From positions 1-64,000 of the forward strand of contig JAJDEO010000065.1 of the NCBI GenBank assembly GCA_029259745.1: a stretch of 64,000 nt of DNA, written 5' to 3'. The notes beneath the pieces were generated by a model. It was given only the letters and a program-made list of their open reading frames with translations. It searched no databases and was not told the DNA's origin. A program made the translations under genes and the position numbers. This document shows positions 50,171-58,205 of the stretch, piece by piece. Numbering within the stretch: the stretch's first letter is position 1; each line of letters starts with the position of its first letter. This DNA is from Planctomycetota bacterium. Lineage in GTDB: Bacteria; Planctomycetota; B15-G4.

Positions 50171-51087
50171 GTCTGGCCGATCGCTGGAACAACTACTGGT
50201 TTTGCCCCGCGCCCCTCTTCGACCTCGCCGTCGTCCGACTGGCCCTCGCGGGCGTGCACCTCCTCGTGCTCGTCTTCCCCTACTCACTGCTGACGATCCC
50301 GCCGGTGTCGATGTTCGAGGAGGTCGCGGGACTCCCCGACTCGTCCTACAACCCGATCGTGATCGTCAAACTCCTCTCGGCGCCCTTCGGAGCCGACTGG
50401 CGCCCGACCGCCGACAATCTCCACCTCGTCCACAACGTCGCCATCGGCGCCGCGTCACTCGCCTTCATCGGACTCGCCACGCGCCTCGCGCTGCTGGTCA
50501 CCGTGGCCTGCGCCTTCTTCATCGTGGGGCACAGCTACTCGTACGGCGAGTATCACCACATGGAGACGGTCCCGCTGCTGGCGATGGCGCTGCTCGCCTT
50601 CTCGCCTTGCAACGCCAAGCTTTCGGTGGACGCCTGGCTGCGGCGGCGCTTCGGCGGAGCACCCGCGCCGACACTGCACGCGATGGCTCGCTGGCCGTTG
50701 CTCATGGTCGCCTGGCTCTTCTCGCTGATCTACATGTCGGCGGCCGTGTGCAAGCTCGGCGGCGGCGGGCTCGACTGGCTCAACGGCTACACGCTGCAGG
50801 CCTACATGATGCAGGACGCGCTCTACTGGCGAACCGAGCTCGGGCCGATCTTCGCCCAGGAACATACCTTCATGTGGTTGCTCGGCTGGTTCACGCTGAT
50901 CTTCGAAGGGTTCTTCTGGATCGTGCTCGTGCGTCCGCGCTGGGGCTGGTTGCTCGCTCTGACCGGCATCAGTTTCCACCTCGGCATCTTCATGACGATG
51001 CGGGCGCCGTTCGCGATGTACCTGCCGGCCTACGCCGCGCTGATCCCTTGGAGCGAGTGGTTCGGAAAGACGCGCGCGACGAGCTGA
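50167..51087 (+). CDS. HTTM (vitamin K-dependent gamma-carboxylase-like) membrane protein
   Basis: This 306-residue protein has about seven hydrophobic segments and the typical HTTM opening (SLADRWNNYWFCPAPLFDLAVVRLAL). Further family features are the Asn/Tyr-rich second loop, SYSYGEYHHMETVPLLAMALLAFSPC with conserved His residues, and the late SFHLGIFMTMRAPFAMYLPAYAALIPW segment. HTTM domains form the membrane part of gamma-glutamyl carboxylase in animals; bacterial versions lack proven reactions. The lumenal domain of the animal enzyme is absent. Its partners here are the small membrane protein and the TlpA-like thioredoxin. It ends with no gap before the convergent TetR gene. Confidence 0.85.
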   Translation: MSLADRWNNYWFCPAPLFDLAVVRLALAGVHLLVLVFPYSLLTIPPVSMFEEVAGLPDSSYNPIVIVKLLSAPFGADWRPTADNLHLVHNVAIGAASLAFIGLATRLALLVTVACAFFIVGHSYSYGEYHHMETVPLLAMALLAFSPCNAKLSVDAWLRRRFGGAPAPTLHAMARWPLLMVAWLFSLIYMSAAVCKLGGGGLDWLNGYTLQAYMMQDALYWRTELGPIFAQEHTFMWLLGWFTLIFEGFFWIVLVRPRWGWLLALTGISFHLGIFMTMRAPFAMYLPAYAALIPWSEWFGKTRATS

Positions 51088-51717
51088 TCAGGGCGTCGGC
51101 GATGGCGCGACCGACTCGATCAGCGCGTAGCATGCGTCGCGCGCCGTGAGCGTCGTGGCCAGTGGTGTGCCGAGAGTATCGAGGCCGGCGCGTCCGAACG
51201 ACAGACAGACGAGCGCGAAGGCCGTCGAATGGACGGTGTCCTCGTCGAGTTCGGGGTAGCGCACCTTGAGTGCCACACTGAGTTCATCGGCGAAGCGGTC
51301 GTAGAGTCGACGCAGCTCGACACGCACGGCGTCATCCGTGCTCGCCAGCGCGATGAACGCATCGACGACGCTGGCCTGGCGAACCGGGCCCTCACCACCG
51401 AACGGCGACATGAGCCAGTCGAGCAGGCAAGACAGACGATCCTCGGCTGCCACACCGACGAGCAGCTGTGACATCCGCGCGAAGTAGACATCGACGATAC
51501 GACGGATCGTGGCCTCGAGGAGCACGGCTCGCGACTTGAAGTGATGCTGGACAAGCGTGCGGTGGAAGCCGCCCTGCTCGGCGATCCGCGCGAAGGAGGC
51601 ACCGTGGACGCCGTTCACGAGAATCGCCTCTTCGAAGGCATCCATCACCCGCTCACGCGCGGGCTCGCGGGGCGGAAGCCACTCTTCAAGGGCACTGAGG
51701 TCGATCGAACGAGTCAT
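51088..51717 (-). CDS. TetR-family transcriptional regulator
   Basis: The 209-residue protein has the TetR helix-turn-helix at about residues 25-65 (VMDAFEEAILVNGVHGASFARIAEQGGFHRTLVQHHFKSRAVLLEA). A helical ligand-binding domain follows, with AFALVCLSFGRAGLDTLG near the end. It is divergent from the iron ABC transporter with 194 bp between the starts and is the natural candidate for control of that promoter. It ends at the base after the HTTM stop on the other strand, so the two genes have no intergenic gap. The ligand is unknown. Confidence 0.88.
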   Translation of the reverse strand: MTRSIDLSALEEWLPPREPARERVMDAFEEAILVNGVHGASFARIAEQGGFHRTLVQHHFKSRAVLLEATIRRIVDVYFARMSQLLVGVAAEDRLSCLLDWLMSPFGGEGPVRQASVVDAFIALASTDDAVRVELRRLYDRFADELSVALKVRYPELDEDTVHSTAFALVCLSFGRAGLDTLGTPLATTLTARDACYALIESVAPSPTP

Positions 51718-51850
51718 GCGGTGTCCCCACGGATATCGAATCGACGCCCTCGCCGATCAGATGGAATCTCGCCCAGCATTTCCGGATCCGGCCCCGAGTC
51801 AAAGCAAAAGATTCGCGAGGACCATGATCGCCGCGATCGCCCCATGCATC

Positions 51851-51877
51851 TTGAGAACCGATCTCAATAGTTATACA
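51851..51877 (+). promoter_or_regulatory. Palindromic operator and likely promoter of the iron transporter
   Basis: TTGAGAACCGATCTCAA (51851-51867) is a 17-bp palindrome: TTGAGA and TCTCAA arms around five bases. TTGAGA also serves as a -35-like box with TATACA at 51872-51877 (15-bp spacer) and the start codon 35 bases further. Fur-type boxes for iron genes have a similar 17- to 19-bp dyad, so either a Fur-like or the TetR regulator could bind here. Confidence 0.45.
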
Positions 51878-51911
51878 GTCGGCGGGTTTCCCCCGCACCC
51901 CGGAACACCCG

Positions 51912-52943
51912 ATGCAAACACGTCTCGCAGTCCTCGCCCTCGCCCTGACGCTCGGCTCGTGCCAGCAAGACGCGACGCCGGACGAAACCATCACGCTGAA
52001 CGTCTACTCAGCACGCCATTACGACGTCGACCAACAGCTCTACGATGGGTTCGAGGAGGCCACGGGCATCTCCGTGGCACTCATCGAGGGCAAAGACGAT
52101 GCGTTGTTGGCACGTCTGGAATCGGAAGGCGAGCGTTCGCCGTGCGATGTCTTCATCACTGTGGATGCGGCGCGTCTGTGGCTCGCCGAAGACGCGGGGC
52201 ACTTCCAGCCGACGTCGTCGGCCGCTCTCGAAGAGCGCGTGCCCGCCCACCTGCGTCATCCCGACGGCCTTTGGTTCGGCCTCAGCACGCGCGCACGCTG
52301 CATCGCCTACAGCAAGGAGCGCGTCGACGAGTCCGAGCTGTCGAGCTACGAAGACCTCGCCGATCCGCGCTGGCGCGAGCGCGTGCTCATTCGCTCGTCG
52401 TCGAACGTCTACAACCAGTCGTTGGTCGGCTCGCTGATCGAAGCGCACGGCGTGGACGCGACCGAGGCTTGGGCGCGTGGGCTCGTCGCGAACTTCGCCC
52501 GCGCCCCGCAGGGCGGTGACACCGATCAGATCCGAGCGATCGCAGCCGGCGAAGGCGATGTCGCCGTCGTCAACAGCTACTACTACGCGCGCCTGCTGAA
52601 GTCCGACAAGCCCGAGGACAAGGCCGTCGTGGCAGCCGTCGGGCTCTTCTTCCCGAATCAGGCCGATCGCGGTGCGCACGTCAACGTCAGCGGTGCCGGC
52701 GTCGCCACCCACGCGCCGCACCCCGACGCGGCGCGTCAGTTCATCGAATACCTCACGAGTGACGAGGCGCAGAAGCTCTTCGCGCAGGGCAACAACGAGT
52801 TCCCCGTCGTCGACACCGTTGCGACCGATCCCGTGCTCGCCCCGTGGGCCGACGCGAAGCGCGACACGACGACGAACGTCGCGGCGTTCGGCAAGCAGAC
52901 GCGCGCCGCACTTGAGCTGATGGATCGCGCGGGCTGGCGATGA
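51912..52943 (+). CDS. fbpA: Iron(III) ABC transporter substrate-binding lipoprotein
   Basis: The 343-residue protein has a lipobox (LALTLGSC, Cys17) and the FbpA/FutA fold: ITLNVYSARHYDVDQQLYDGF near the N-terminus, VFITVDAARLW, NVYNQSLVG, and the tyrosine cluster VNSYYYARL (Tyr223-225) that coordinates ferric iron with Tyr32 and His/Tyr36-37 in the family. ISVALIEGKDDALLARL is a periplasmic-binding core. It delivers Fe(III) to the downstream permease. Its stop overlaps the permease start by ATGA. Confidence 0.88.
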   Translation: MQTRLAVLALALTLGSCQQDATPDETITLNVYSARHYDVDQQLYDGFEEATGISVALIEGKDDALLARLESEGERSPCDVFITVDAARLWLAEDAGHFQPTSSAALEERVPAHLRHPDGLWFGLSTRARCIAYSKERVDESELSSYEDLADPRWRERVLIRSSSNVYNQSLVGSLIEAHGVDATEAWARGLVANFARAPQGGDTDQIRAIAAGEGDVAVVNSYYYARLLKSDKPEDKAVVAAVGLFFPNQADRGAHVNVSGAGVATHAPHPDAARQFIEYLTSDEAQKLFAQGNNEFPVVDTVATDPVLAPWADAKRDTTTNVAAFGKQTRAALELMDRAGWR

Positions 52944-54511
52944 CAGAGCGTTCCTGGAGCATGTCGGCCTGGGCGATCGCCGGGATCGTCGCGTTGCCAC
53001 TCATCACAGTCGCGGTGCTGGGCGTGAGTGGCGACGACGACGGCCTGTGGACGCACCTGGCCTCCACGGTCCTCGGGACGTACGCGCGCAACTCCGTACT
53101 GCTCGCGCTCGGCGTCGGCATCGGCACGAGCGTGCTCGGCATCTCGACGGCCTGGCTCGTGGCGACGTGTACGTTCCCGGGGCGGCGCCTCTTCGCCCTC
53201 GCGTTGCTGCTGCCCATGGCCATGCCGACGTACCTCATGGCCTACGCCTACACCGATCTGCTCCAACCCGGCGCCCCACTGCACACGGCGCTGCGTGAGC
53301 TGGGTGTCACCCTCCCACCGATTCGCTCACTCGGTGGTGCGATCGTCACGCTGTCGTTCGTGCTCTATCCGTACGTGTTCCTCCTCGCGCGCGCCGCCTT
53401 CGCCGAGCAGTCCGCCGAGGCCATCGAGGCCAGTCGCACACTCGGCGTCTCACCTTTCGCCACGTGGCGTCGCGTCGCGCTGCCGCTGGCCCGACCCGGC
53501 ATCGTGGCCGGGCTCGCCCTGGTGATGATGGAGACCCTCGCCGAGTACGGCGCTGTCGAGCACTTCGCAGTCGACACGTTCACCACCGGCATCTATCGCG
53601 CATGGACGGCACTGGGTTCACCGCACGCCGCCGCGCAGCTCGCCTGTGTGCTGCTGGCCGTCGTCCTCGCGCTGCTCGTCGGAGAGCGCCTCGGGCGTGG
53701 GCGGGCGCGCTACTCGGCGTCGGCGCGACGCCGACGACCGCTCGAGCGTTGGCAGCTGACCGGAGCGCGCGCCTGGGGTGCGACGCTCGCGTGTTCGGCA
53801 CCTGTGGTGTTCGGATTCCTCGTGCCGACGATCGCACTCGCTCGCCTGGCGTGGCAGGCCGGAGTGCCGCGACGCGGTGACGAACTACCGCGCCTCGCCG
53901 GCACGACGATCGGCCTGGCACTCGGATCGGCCCTGCTCATCGTGGCGCTGGGAATGGTCGTCGTCTTCGCGCGTCGTCTGCGTCCGACGCGCGCCATCGC
54001 CGTGGCCGCGCGCCTCGCGGGCTCGGGCTACGCCGTCCCCGGCTCGGTGATCGCCGTGGGCACGCTCATCGCCATCGGCTGGATCGACGACGCACTCGGC
54101 ACGTTCGTCGGCGGCACGGCGCTCGTCCTCGTGCTCGCCTACTGCGCTCGCTTCCTGACGGTTGCCCTCGAGGCACTCGACGCCGGCCTGACGAAGGTCG
54201 GCATCCGCCTCGACGATGCCGCGCGCACGCTCGGCGCCGGCCCGGGCCGAGTGCTTCGCGACGTCCACGCGCCGCTCCTACGCGGAAGCCTCGCCACCGC
54301 GGCGCTGCTCGTGTTCGTCGACGTCATGAAGGAGCTCCCCGCCACGCTCATCGTGCGCCCCTTCGGCTTCGACACGCTCGCCGTCCACGTGCACACCTAC
54401 GCCTCCGACGAGCGCCTCGCGCAAGCCGCGCTGCCGGCACTGCTGATCGTCGCCATCGGTCTGGCGCCCGTCGCACTTCTCAGTCGCGCCGTCGACCGGA
54501 GCACGTCGTGA
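52940..54511 (+). CDS. fbpB: Iron(III) ABC transporter permease, fused two-half type
   Basis: The 523-residue protein has about twelve hydrophobic segments and two copies of the permease EAA loop (about 150-175: AFAEQSAEAIEASRTLGVSPF; about 400-430: ALDAGLTKVGIRLDDAARTLG). That is the usual FbpB layout, with both MetI-type halves in one chain. The ATG at 52940 overlaps the substrate-binding protein stop, and its own stop overlaps the ATPase GTG. It forms the membrane channel for ferric iron. The middle linker (ARYSASARRRRPLERWQL) is basic and cytoplasmic. Confidence 0.87.
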   Translation: MTERSWSMSAWAIAGIVALPLITVAVLGVSGDDDGLWTHLASTVLGTYARNSVLLALGVGIGTSVLGISTAWLVATCTFPGRRLFALALLLPMAMPTYLMAYAYTDLLQPGAPLHTALRELGVTLPPIRSLGGAIVTLSFVLYPYVFLLARAAFAEQSAEAIEASRTLGVSPFATWRRVALPLARPGIVAGLALVMMETLAEYGAVEHFAVDTFTTGIYRAWTALGSPHAAAQLACVLLAVVLALLVGERLGRGRARYSASARRRRPLERWQLTGARAWGATLACSAPVVFGFLVPTIALARLAWQAGVPRRGDELPRLAGTTIGLALGSALLIVALGMVVVFARRLRPTRAIAVAARLAGSGYAVPGSVIAVGTLIAIGWIDDALGTFVGGTALVLVLAYCARFLTVALEALDAGLTKVGIRLDDAARTLGAGPGRVLRDVHAPLLRGSLATAALLVFVDVMKELPATLIVRPFGFDTLAVHVHTYASDERLAQAALPALLIVAIGLAPVALLSRAVDRSTS

Positions 54512-55542
54512 GTCACGCCCTTCGAGTCCGCGGAATCAGCCACGCCTACGGATTGACCGACTCGCTGCGTGGCGTCGACCTCGACGTCGCTCCGGGTGAA
54601 CTCGTCAGCTTGCTCGGACCGTCGGGCTGCGGGAAGTCGACGCTGCTGCGCGTGATCGCCGGCCTCGAGCGCGCCGCGACGGGAACGATCACGATCGGCG
54701 ACGCACTCGTCGATGATGGCGCCGGCGTGCACGTGCCCCCCGAGCGTCGCCCCGTCGGCCTCGTGTTCCAGGACTTCGCGCTCTTCCCGCACCTCACGGT
54801 TGCCGACAATGTCGGCTTCGGGCTCCCGCGCGCCACGCGCGCCGCACGAACGCACGAGATGCTCGAGCTCGTCGCCCTCTCCGATGCCGGCGGACGTCTC
54901 CCCCACGAACTCTCGGGCGGCGAGCAGCAGCGCGTCGCCCTCGCGCGCGCCCTCGCGCCGGAACCGCGCGTCCTGCTGCTCGACGAGCCATTCTCCGGGC
55001 TCGACGCGAGTGGACGCCATCGCGTGCGCGAGGAGACACGCGCGATCCTGCGCGCGTCCGGGACGGCGTCGGTGCTTGTCACACACGATGGCGACGAGGC
55101 CATGCAACTCTGCGATCGGCTCGTGCTCATGCAGGCCGGCGCGCCCGTGCAGGAGGGAACGCCGGACGAGATCTGCTTCGCGCCGGCGACGCACTTCGTC
55201 GCGCGTTTCTTCGGCGACACCGACTGCCACGTCGCCGAGGCCCGCGCGGGCCGGGTCGTCACGCCCTTCGGCAGCCTTGCAACCGAGCTCCGCGACGGCC
55301 CGGTCGACCTCGTCGTGCGTCACCGCGCGCTTGCGATCAGCCCCGCGAACGCGCACGACGCAACCGCGGTCACAGTCGCGAGGACGCGCCTCGTCGGCTG
55401 CCAGCGCGTCGTCTCCGTCATCACCGAGACGCCGGGCGCCCCGTGGACACTCCTCGCGGACCCGCTGCTGCCCCTCGCGCGCGACCAACGTCTGCAGGTC
55501 GTCCTGCGCCCCGAACTCGTGCACATCTTTGCGGCCAGCTGA
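54508..55542 (+). CDS. fbpC: Iron(III) ABC transporter ATP-binding protein
   Basis: The GTG start at 54508 forms a GTGA overlap with the permease stop, so it is preferred. The 344-residue protein has Walker A GPSGCGKST (37-45), Q-loop FQDFALF, signature LSGGEQQRVALARAL (135-149), Walker B LLLDEPFSGLD (156-166) and H-loop VTHDGDEA. A C-terminal TOBE-like regulatory domain of about 110 residues (LVVRHRALAISPANAHD) is present. It energises ferric iron uptake and completes an FbpABC operon. A hairpin overlapping the stop may terminate it. Confidence 0.92.
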   Translation: MSHALRVRGISHAYGLTDSLRGVDLDVAPGELVSLLGPSGCGKSTLLRVIAGLERAATGTITIGDALVDDGAGVHVPPERRPVGLVFQDFALFPHLTVADNVGFGLPRATRAARTHEMLELVALSDAGGRLPHELSGGEQQRVALARALAPEPRVLLLDEPFSGLDASGRHRVREETRAILRASGTASVLVTHDGDEAMQLCDRLVLMQAGAPVQEGTPDEICFAPATHFVARFFGDTDCHVAEARAGRVVTPFGSLATELRDGPVDLVVRHRALAISPANAHDATAVTVARTRLVGCQRVVSVITETPGAPWTLLADPLLPLARDQRLQVVLRPELVHIFAAS

Positions 55543-55572
55543 CTCGCGTCTCCCTGCCCGGTAGACGCAGTC
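55541..55572. terminator. Hairpin at the end of the iron transporter operon
   Basis: GAC and GCGTCT (55541-55543, 55546-55551) pair with AGACGC and GTC (55563-55568, 55570-55572), partly within the stop codon. Confidence 0.4.
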
Positions 55573-55575
55573 ACG

Positions 55576-55596
55576 CCTTGCGACGATCGTCCGAAC
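55576..55596. repeat. Truncated copy D of the inverted-repeat element (tentative)
   Basis: CCTTGCGACGATCGTCCGAAC resembles the right ends of copies B and C (CGACGATCGTCCATGAAC) with two bases missing. Only this end is present, in the convergent spacer after the iron transporter operon. Confidence 0.3.
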
Positions 55597-55607
55597 GATC
55601 CGAGCTC

Positions 55608-58205
55608 TCAGCGCGTCGCGAACACCTCGCTCAGCACGGCCTCGCCGATGAGCTCGCGCAGACCGCCGTCACGCACCGAGACGCGCTCCACGAGGTCGGC
55701 GATCACGCGTTCGTCACCGTGCGTCATCGTGCGCCCCGTCGCGAACGTGAGCAGCTTGCCGGTGAGCGCACGCACGAAACGCTCGTCATGCTCGACGAGG
55801 TAGCGCTTGAGGTCGCACACATCCGCGATCTCCGTGCCATCGGCCAGCGTGACGCGCGCCACGACCGCCGCGCCCGGCTCGACGCGCGTCGTCCCGTCGT
55901 CGAGTGTGACGAGCTGAGGGTAGTGCGTCCGCCAGCGACCGACGGGATCGAAGTTCTCGAGCACGTGACCGAGCGGGTCGATGCGTGTGTGACAACTCGC
56001 ACAGCGTGTCGCGGCGCGGTGTCGCGCGAGCTGCTCTCGAACGTCGACCGCACCGCTCGTGTCGGAGCCGAGAGCCGGCACGTCTTCGGGCGGCGCGCCG
56101 GGCCTGTCACCGAGCACCGCGTCGAGCACCCAGACGCCGCGCAACACGGGCTGCGTGTCGACGCCGTTCGCGGTTGCCATCATCACGGCGGCCATGCCGA
56201 GCACGCCACCGATACGTCCGCCCCGCGGCACCTCGACACGCTGCAGGTCGTCGCCCGAGACACCACCGACACCGTAGACGCGCCGCGCGAGCCCTTCGTT
56301 CATGAACGTGAAGTCGGGATCGATGAGCGTGATCGCGGGTAGGTCGTCGGCCAGAACGGTGCTGAAGAACGCACGTGCCTCGTCCGCCATGGCATCGATG
56401 TCACGCCGCTCGACGTCGAAGAGCCGACCGTCGGGCATGATGTGATGAAGGCGTTCCGTGCCGAGCCAGCCGGCCGTGAAGGCATCGATGAAACGCGCCG
56501 ACTGCGGCGATGCGAGTAGCCTCCGGGCTTGTTCGCCAAGCGCGGGACGAAGCGTGCCGCGCTCGGCCAGAGAACGCAGCGTGTCATCGGGCGGGCCGCC
56601 CGTCAGGAAGTACGACAGGCGCGCCGCGAGGTCGTGCTCGTCGAGCTGCCGGCCGGAGAGGCCGCGGAAGAGGAAGCGCGGCGACGTCAGCGCCGTGCGC
56701 ACGACAGCGTGGAGCCCGTCCTCGAGACGACCGCCGGCCTCCATGGCGCGACGGCCGAGGGCGAGGTACTCATCGCGCGTGGCCGCCTCGAGTGGACGCC
56801 GGAAAGCGCGCGGCAAGAAGCGCTCGACGACGGCGACCAGCGTCGCGTCGTTGTCCAGGTCCGTGCGGTCGCCGATGAGCGCTGCGGCAGCACGCTTCGC
56901 CGCGAGCACGTCGACATCGTCGATCCGTTCGAGCGGCCCTTCGATGACGACGCCGTGGATGTCGAGCGCGGGTCCGAAGCGCGTGAACTCCACGCGCATC
57001 ACGTTCAGCACGCGCACGCCCTGCGCCTCGCGCAGCACCTCGCGCCGCGCCATGTCGAGCACGCGCTGCTGGAGTCGGGTGCCGGTCGGCAACGACTCGG
57101 CGAGCGCCATGAACTCGCGGTAGTAGTCGTTCACCGGGATGTTGCCATCCGTGCCGCGATCCTCGTAGCCGATGGCCGTCCACGCAGCGAGGAACTCGGG
57201 GCTCTCCTCGAGTCGCTTGACGAGCACGTCGCGGTGCAGGTCGTGACGACCGGGAACCGAGTAGACCGGGCTGTCCACCCACGCGAAGGCCACCGTCTCC
57301 CCCGCGTAGAGCACGACATCGGCGGAGAGTTGCTGTGGATCGGTTCCCTCGACGAGCAGCTCTGCGAGCGGGCGCAAACCGTCGAGCGTCGTGATCGTTG
57401 CGTCGTCGGACGGCCGCGCGAAGAGCCCGAGGCGGCGCGTCGTCCCGGCCTCGCGTACGTGCGCCTGCGCGGTCATGAAGGCCGAGGCCTCGACCGTCAC
57501 GCGGTAGCGGCCGCTCGTCGGGGCATCGAAGCGCGACGGCCACGCGCACGCCGCCGCGACGAGGTTCTGGAAAAGCGTCAAGCGGACACGGCCGAGGTCG
57601 TCGTCGAGACGCGCGGGTTGCTCGAGTTCCGCAGGCGCGACGACGAGCGTGCGCGACTCGAGCGCCACGTCGGCACGCTGCGGCGGGAAGAGTCGATCGG
57701 CGATCGCCGTGGCCTGCTCGAGCACCTCGCGCACGAGCGGGAACGAAGCGCGCAGGTCGGACGCGACATTGTCGAAGCCGTGCGGGCTGTGGTCGTGCGG
57801 GAACGACTCGGGCAGCGAGTAGGACATGCCGAAGAGGTCAGAGATCGTCGCCTCGTACTCGCGCCGCGCGAGTCGGCGCGGCCCGGCCCCACCGACAGGG
57901 TCGCGTGCGACGAGCTGGTCGCGAATCCATGTGACGAAGGCATGCCGCTCGTCGGCGCTCGGCCCGCGCCCCTCGCCGGGCGGCGGCATCTCGAGCCGTT
58001 CGACACGATCGGCGAGACGCGCCCAGACGCCGGCCGCGGCGTCGTCGCCAAACTCGACCTCGAGTCGCTCGAGCGACAGCGCGCCCTCCGGCGAGCGGCC
58101 ACTGTGGCACCCGAGACAATGCTCGTCGAGGAACCCATAGGCGCGTTCGTCGTCCTGTGCCGCGCCAGCAGCGACGACGACGAGCGCTGCGAGCACCGTG
58201 CGCAT
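55608..58205 (-). CDS. DUF1587/1592/1588/1585-type c-type cytochrome protein
   Basis: The start at 58205 forms a TGATG junction with the DUF1552 stop. The 865-residue exported protein (TVLAALVVVAAGAA signal) opens with a haem motif HCLGCHSG. Then come the DUF1587 motif LARREYEATISDLFG, a DUF1595/1592 core (LPRAFRRPLEAATRDEYLAL, ALTSPRFLFR, LAARLSYFLTGGPPDD), and a DUF1588 motif RCASCHTRIDPLGHVLENFD with a second CxxCH near residue 760. This set belongs to the large cytochromes common in Planctomycetota and always paired with DUF1552 proteins. They are thought to act in extracellular oxidation of polysaccharides or other substrates, but the reaction is unproved. Confidence 0.9.
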   Translation of the reverse strand: MRTVLAALVVVAAGAAQDDERAYGFLDEHCLGCHSGRSPEGALSLERLEVEFGDDAAAGVWARLADRVERLEMPPPGEGRGPSADERHAFVTWIRDQLVARDPVGGAGPRRLARREYEATISDLFGMSYSLPESFPHDHSPHGFDNVASDLRASFPLVREVLEQATAIADRLFPPQRADVALESRTLVVAPAELEQPARLDDDLGRVRLTLFQNLVAAACAWPSRFDAPTSGRYRVTVEASAFMTAQAHVREAGTTRRLGLFARPSDDATITTLDGLRPLAELLVEGTDPQQLSADVVLYAGETVAFAWVDSPVYSVPGRHDLHRDVLVKRLEESPEFLAAWTAIGYEDRGTDGNIPVNDYYREFMALAESLPTGTRLQQRVLDMARREVLREAQGVRVLNVMRVEFTRFGPALDIHGVVIEGPLERIDDVDVLAAKRAAAALIGDRTDLDNDATLVAVVERFLPRAFRRPLEAATRDEYLALGRRAMEAGGRLEDGLHAVVRTALTSPRFLFRGLSGRQLDEHDLAARLSYFLTGGPPDDTLRSLAERGTLRPALGEQARRLLASPQSARFIDAFTAGWLGTERLHHIMPDGRLFDVERRDIDAMADEARAFFSTVLADDLPAITLIDPDFTFMNEGLARRVYGVGGVSGDDLQRVEVPRGGRIGGVLGMAAVMMATANGVDTQPVLRGVWVLDAVLGDRPGAPPEDVPALGSDTSGAVDVREQLARHRAATRCASCHTRIDPLGHVLENFDPVGRWRTHYPQLVTLDDGTTRVEPGAAVVARVTLADGTEIADVCDLKRYLVEHDERFVRALTGKLLTFATGRTMTHGDERVIADLVERVSVRDGGLRELIGEAVLSEVFATR

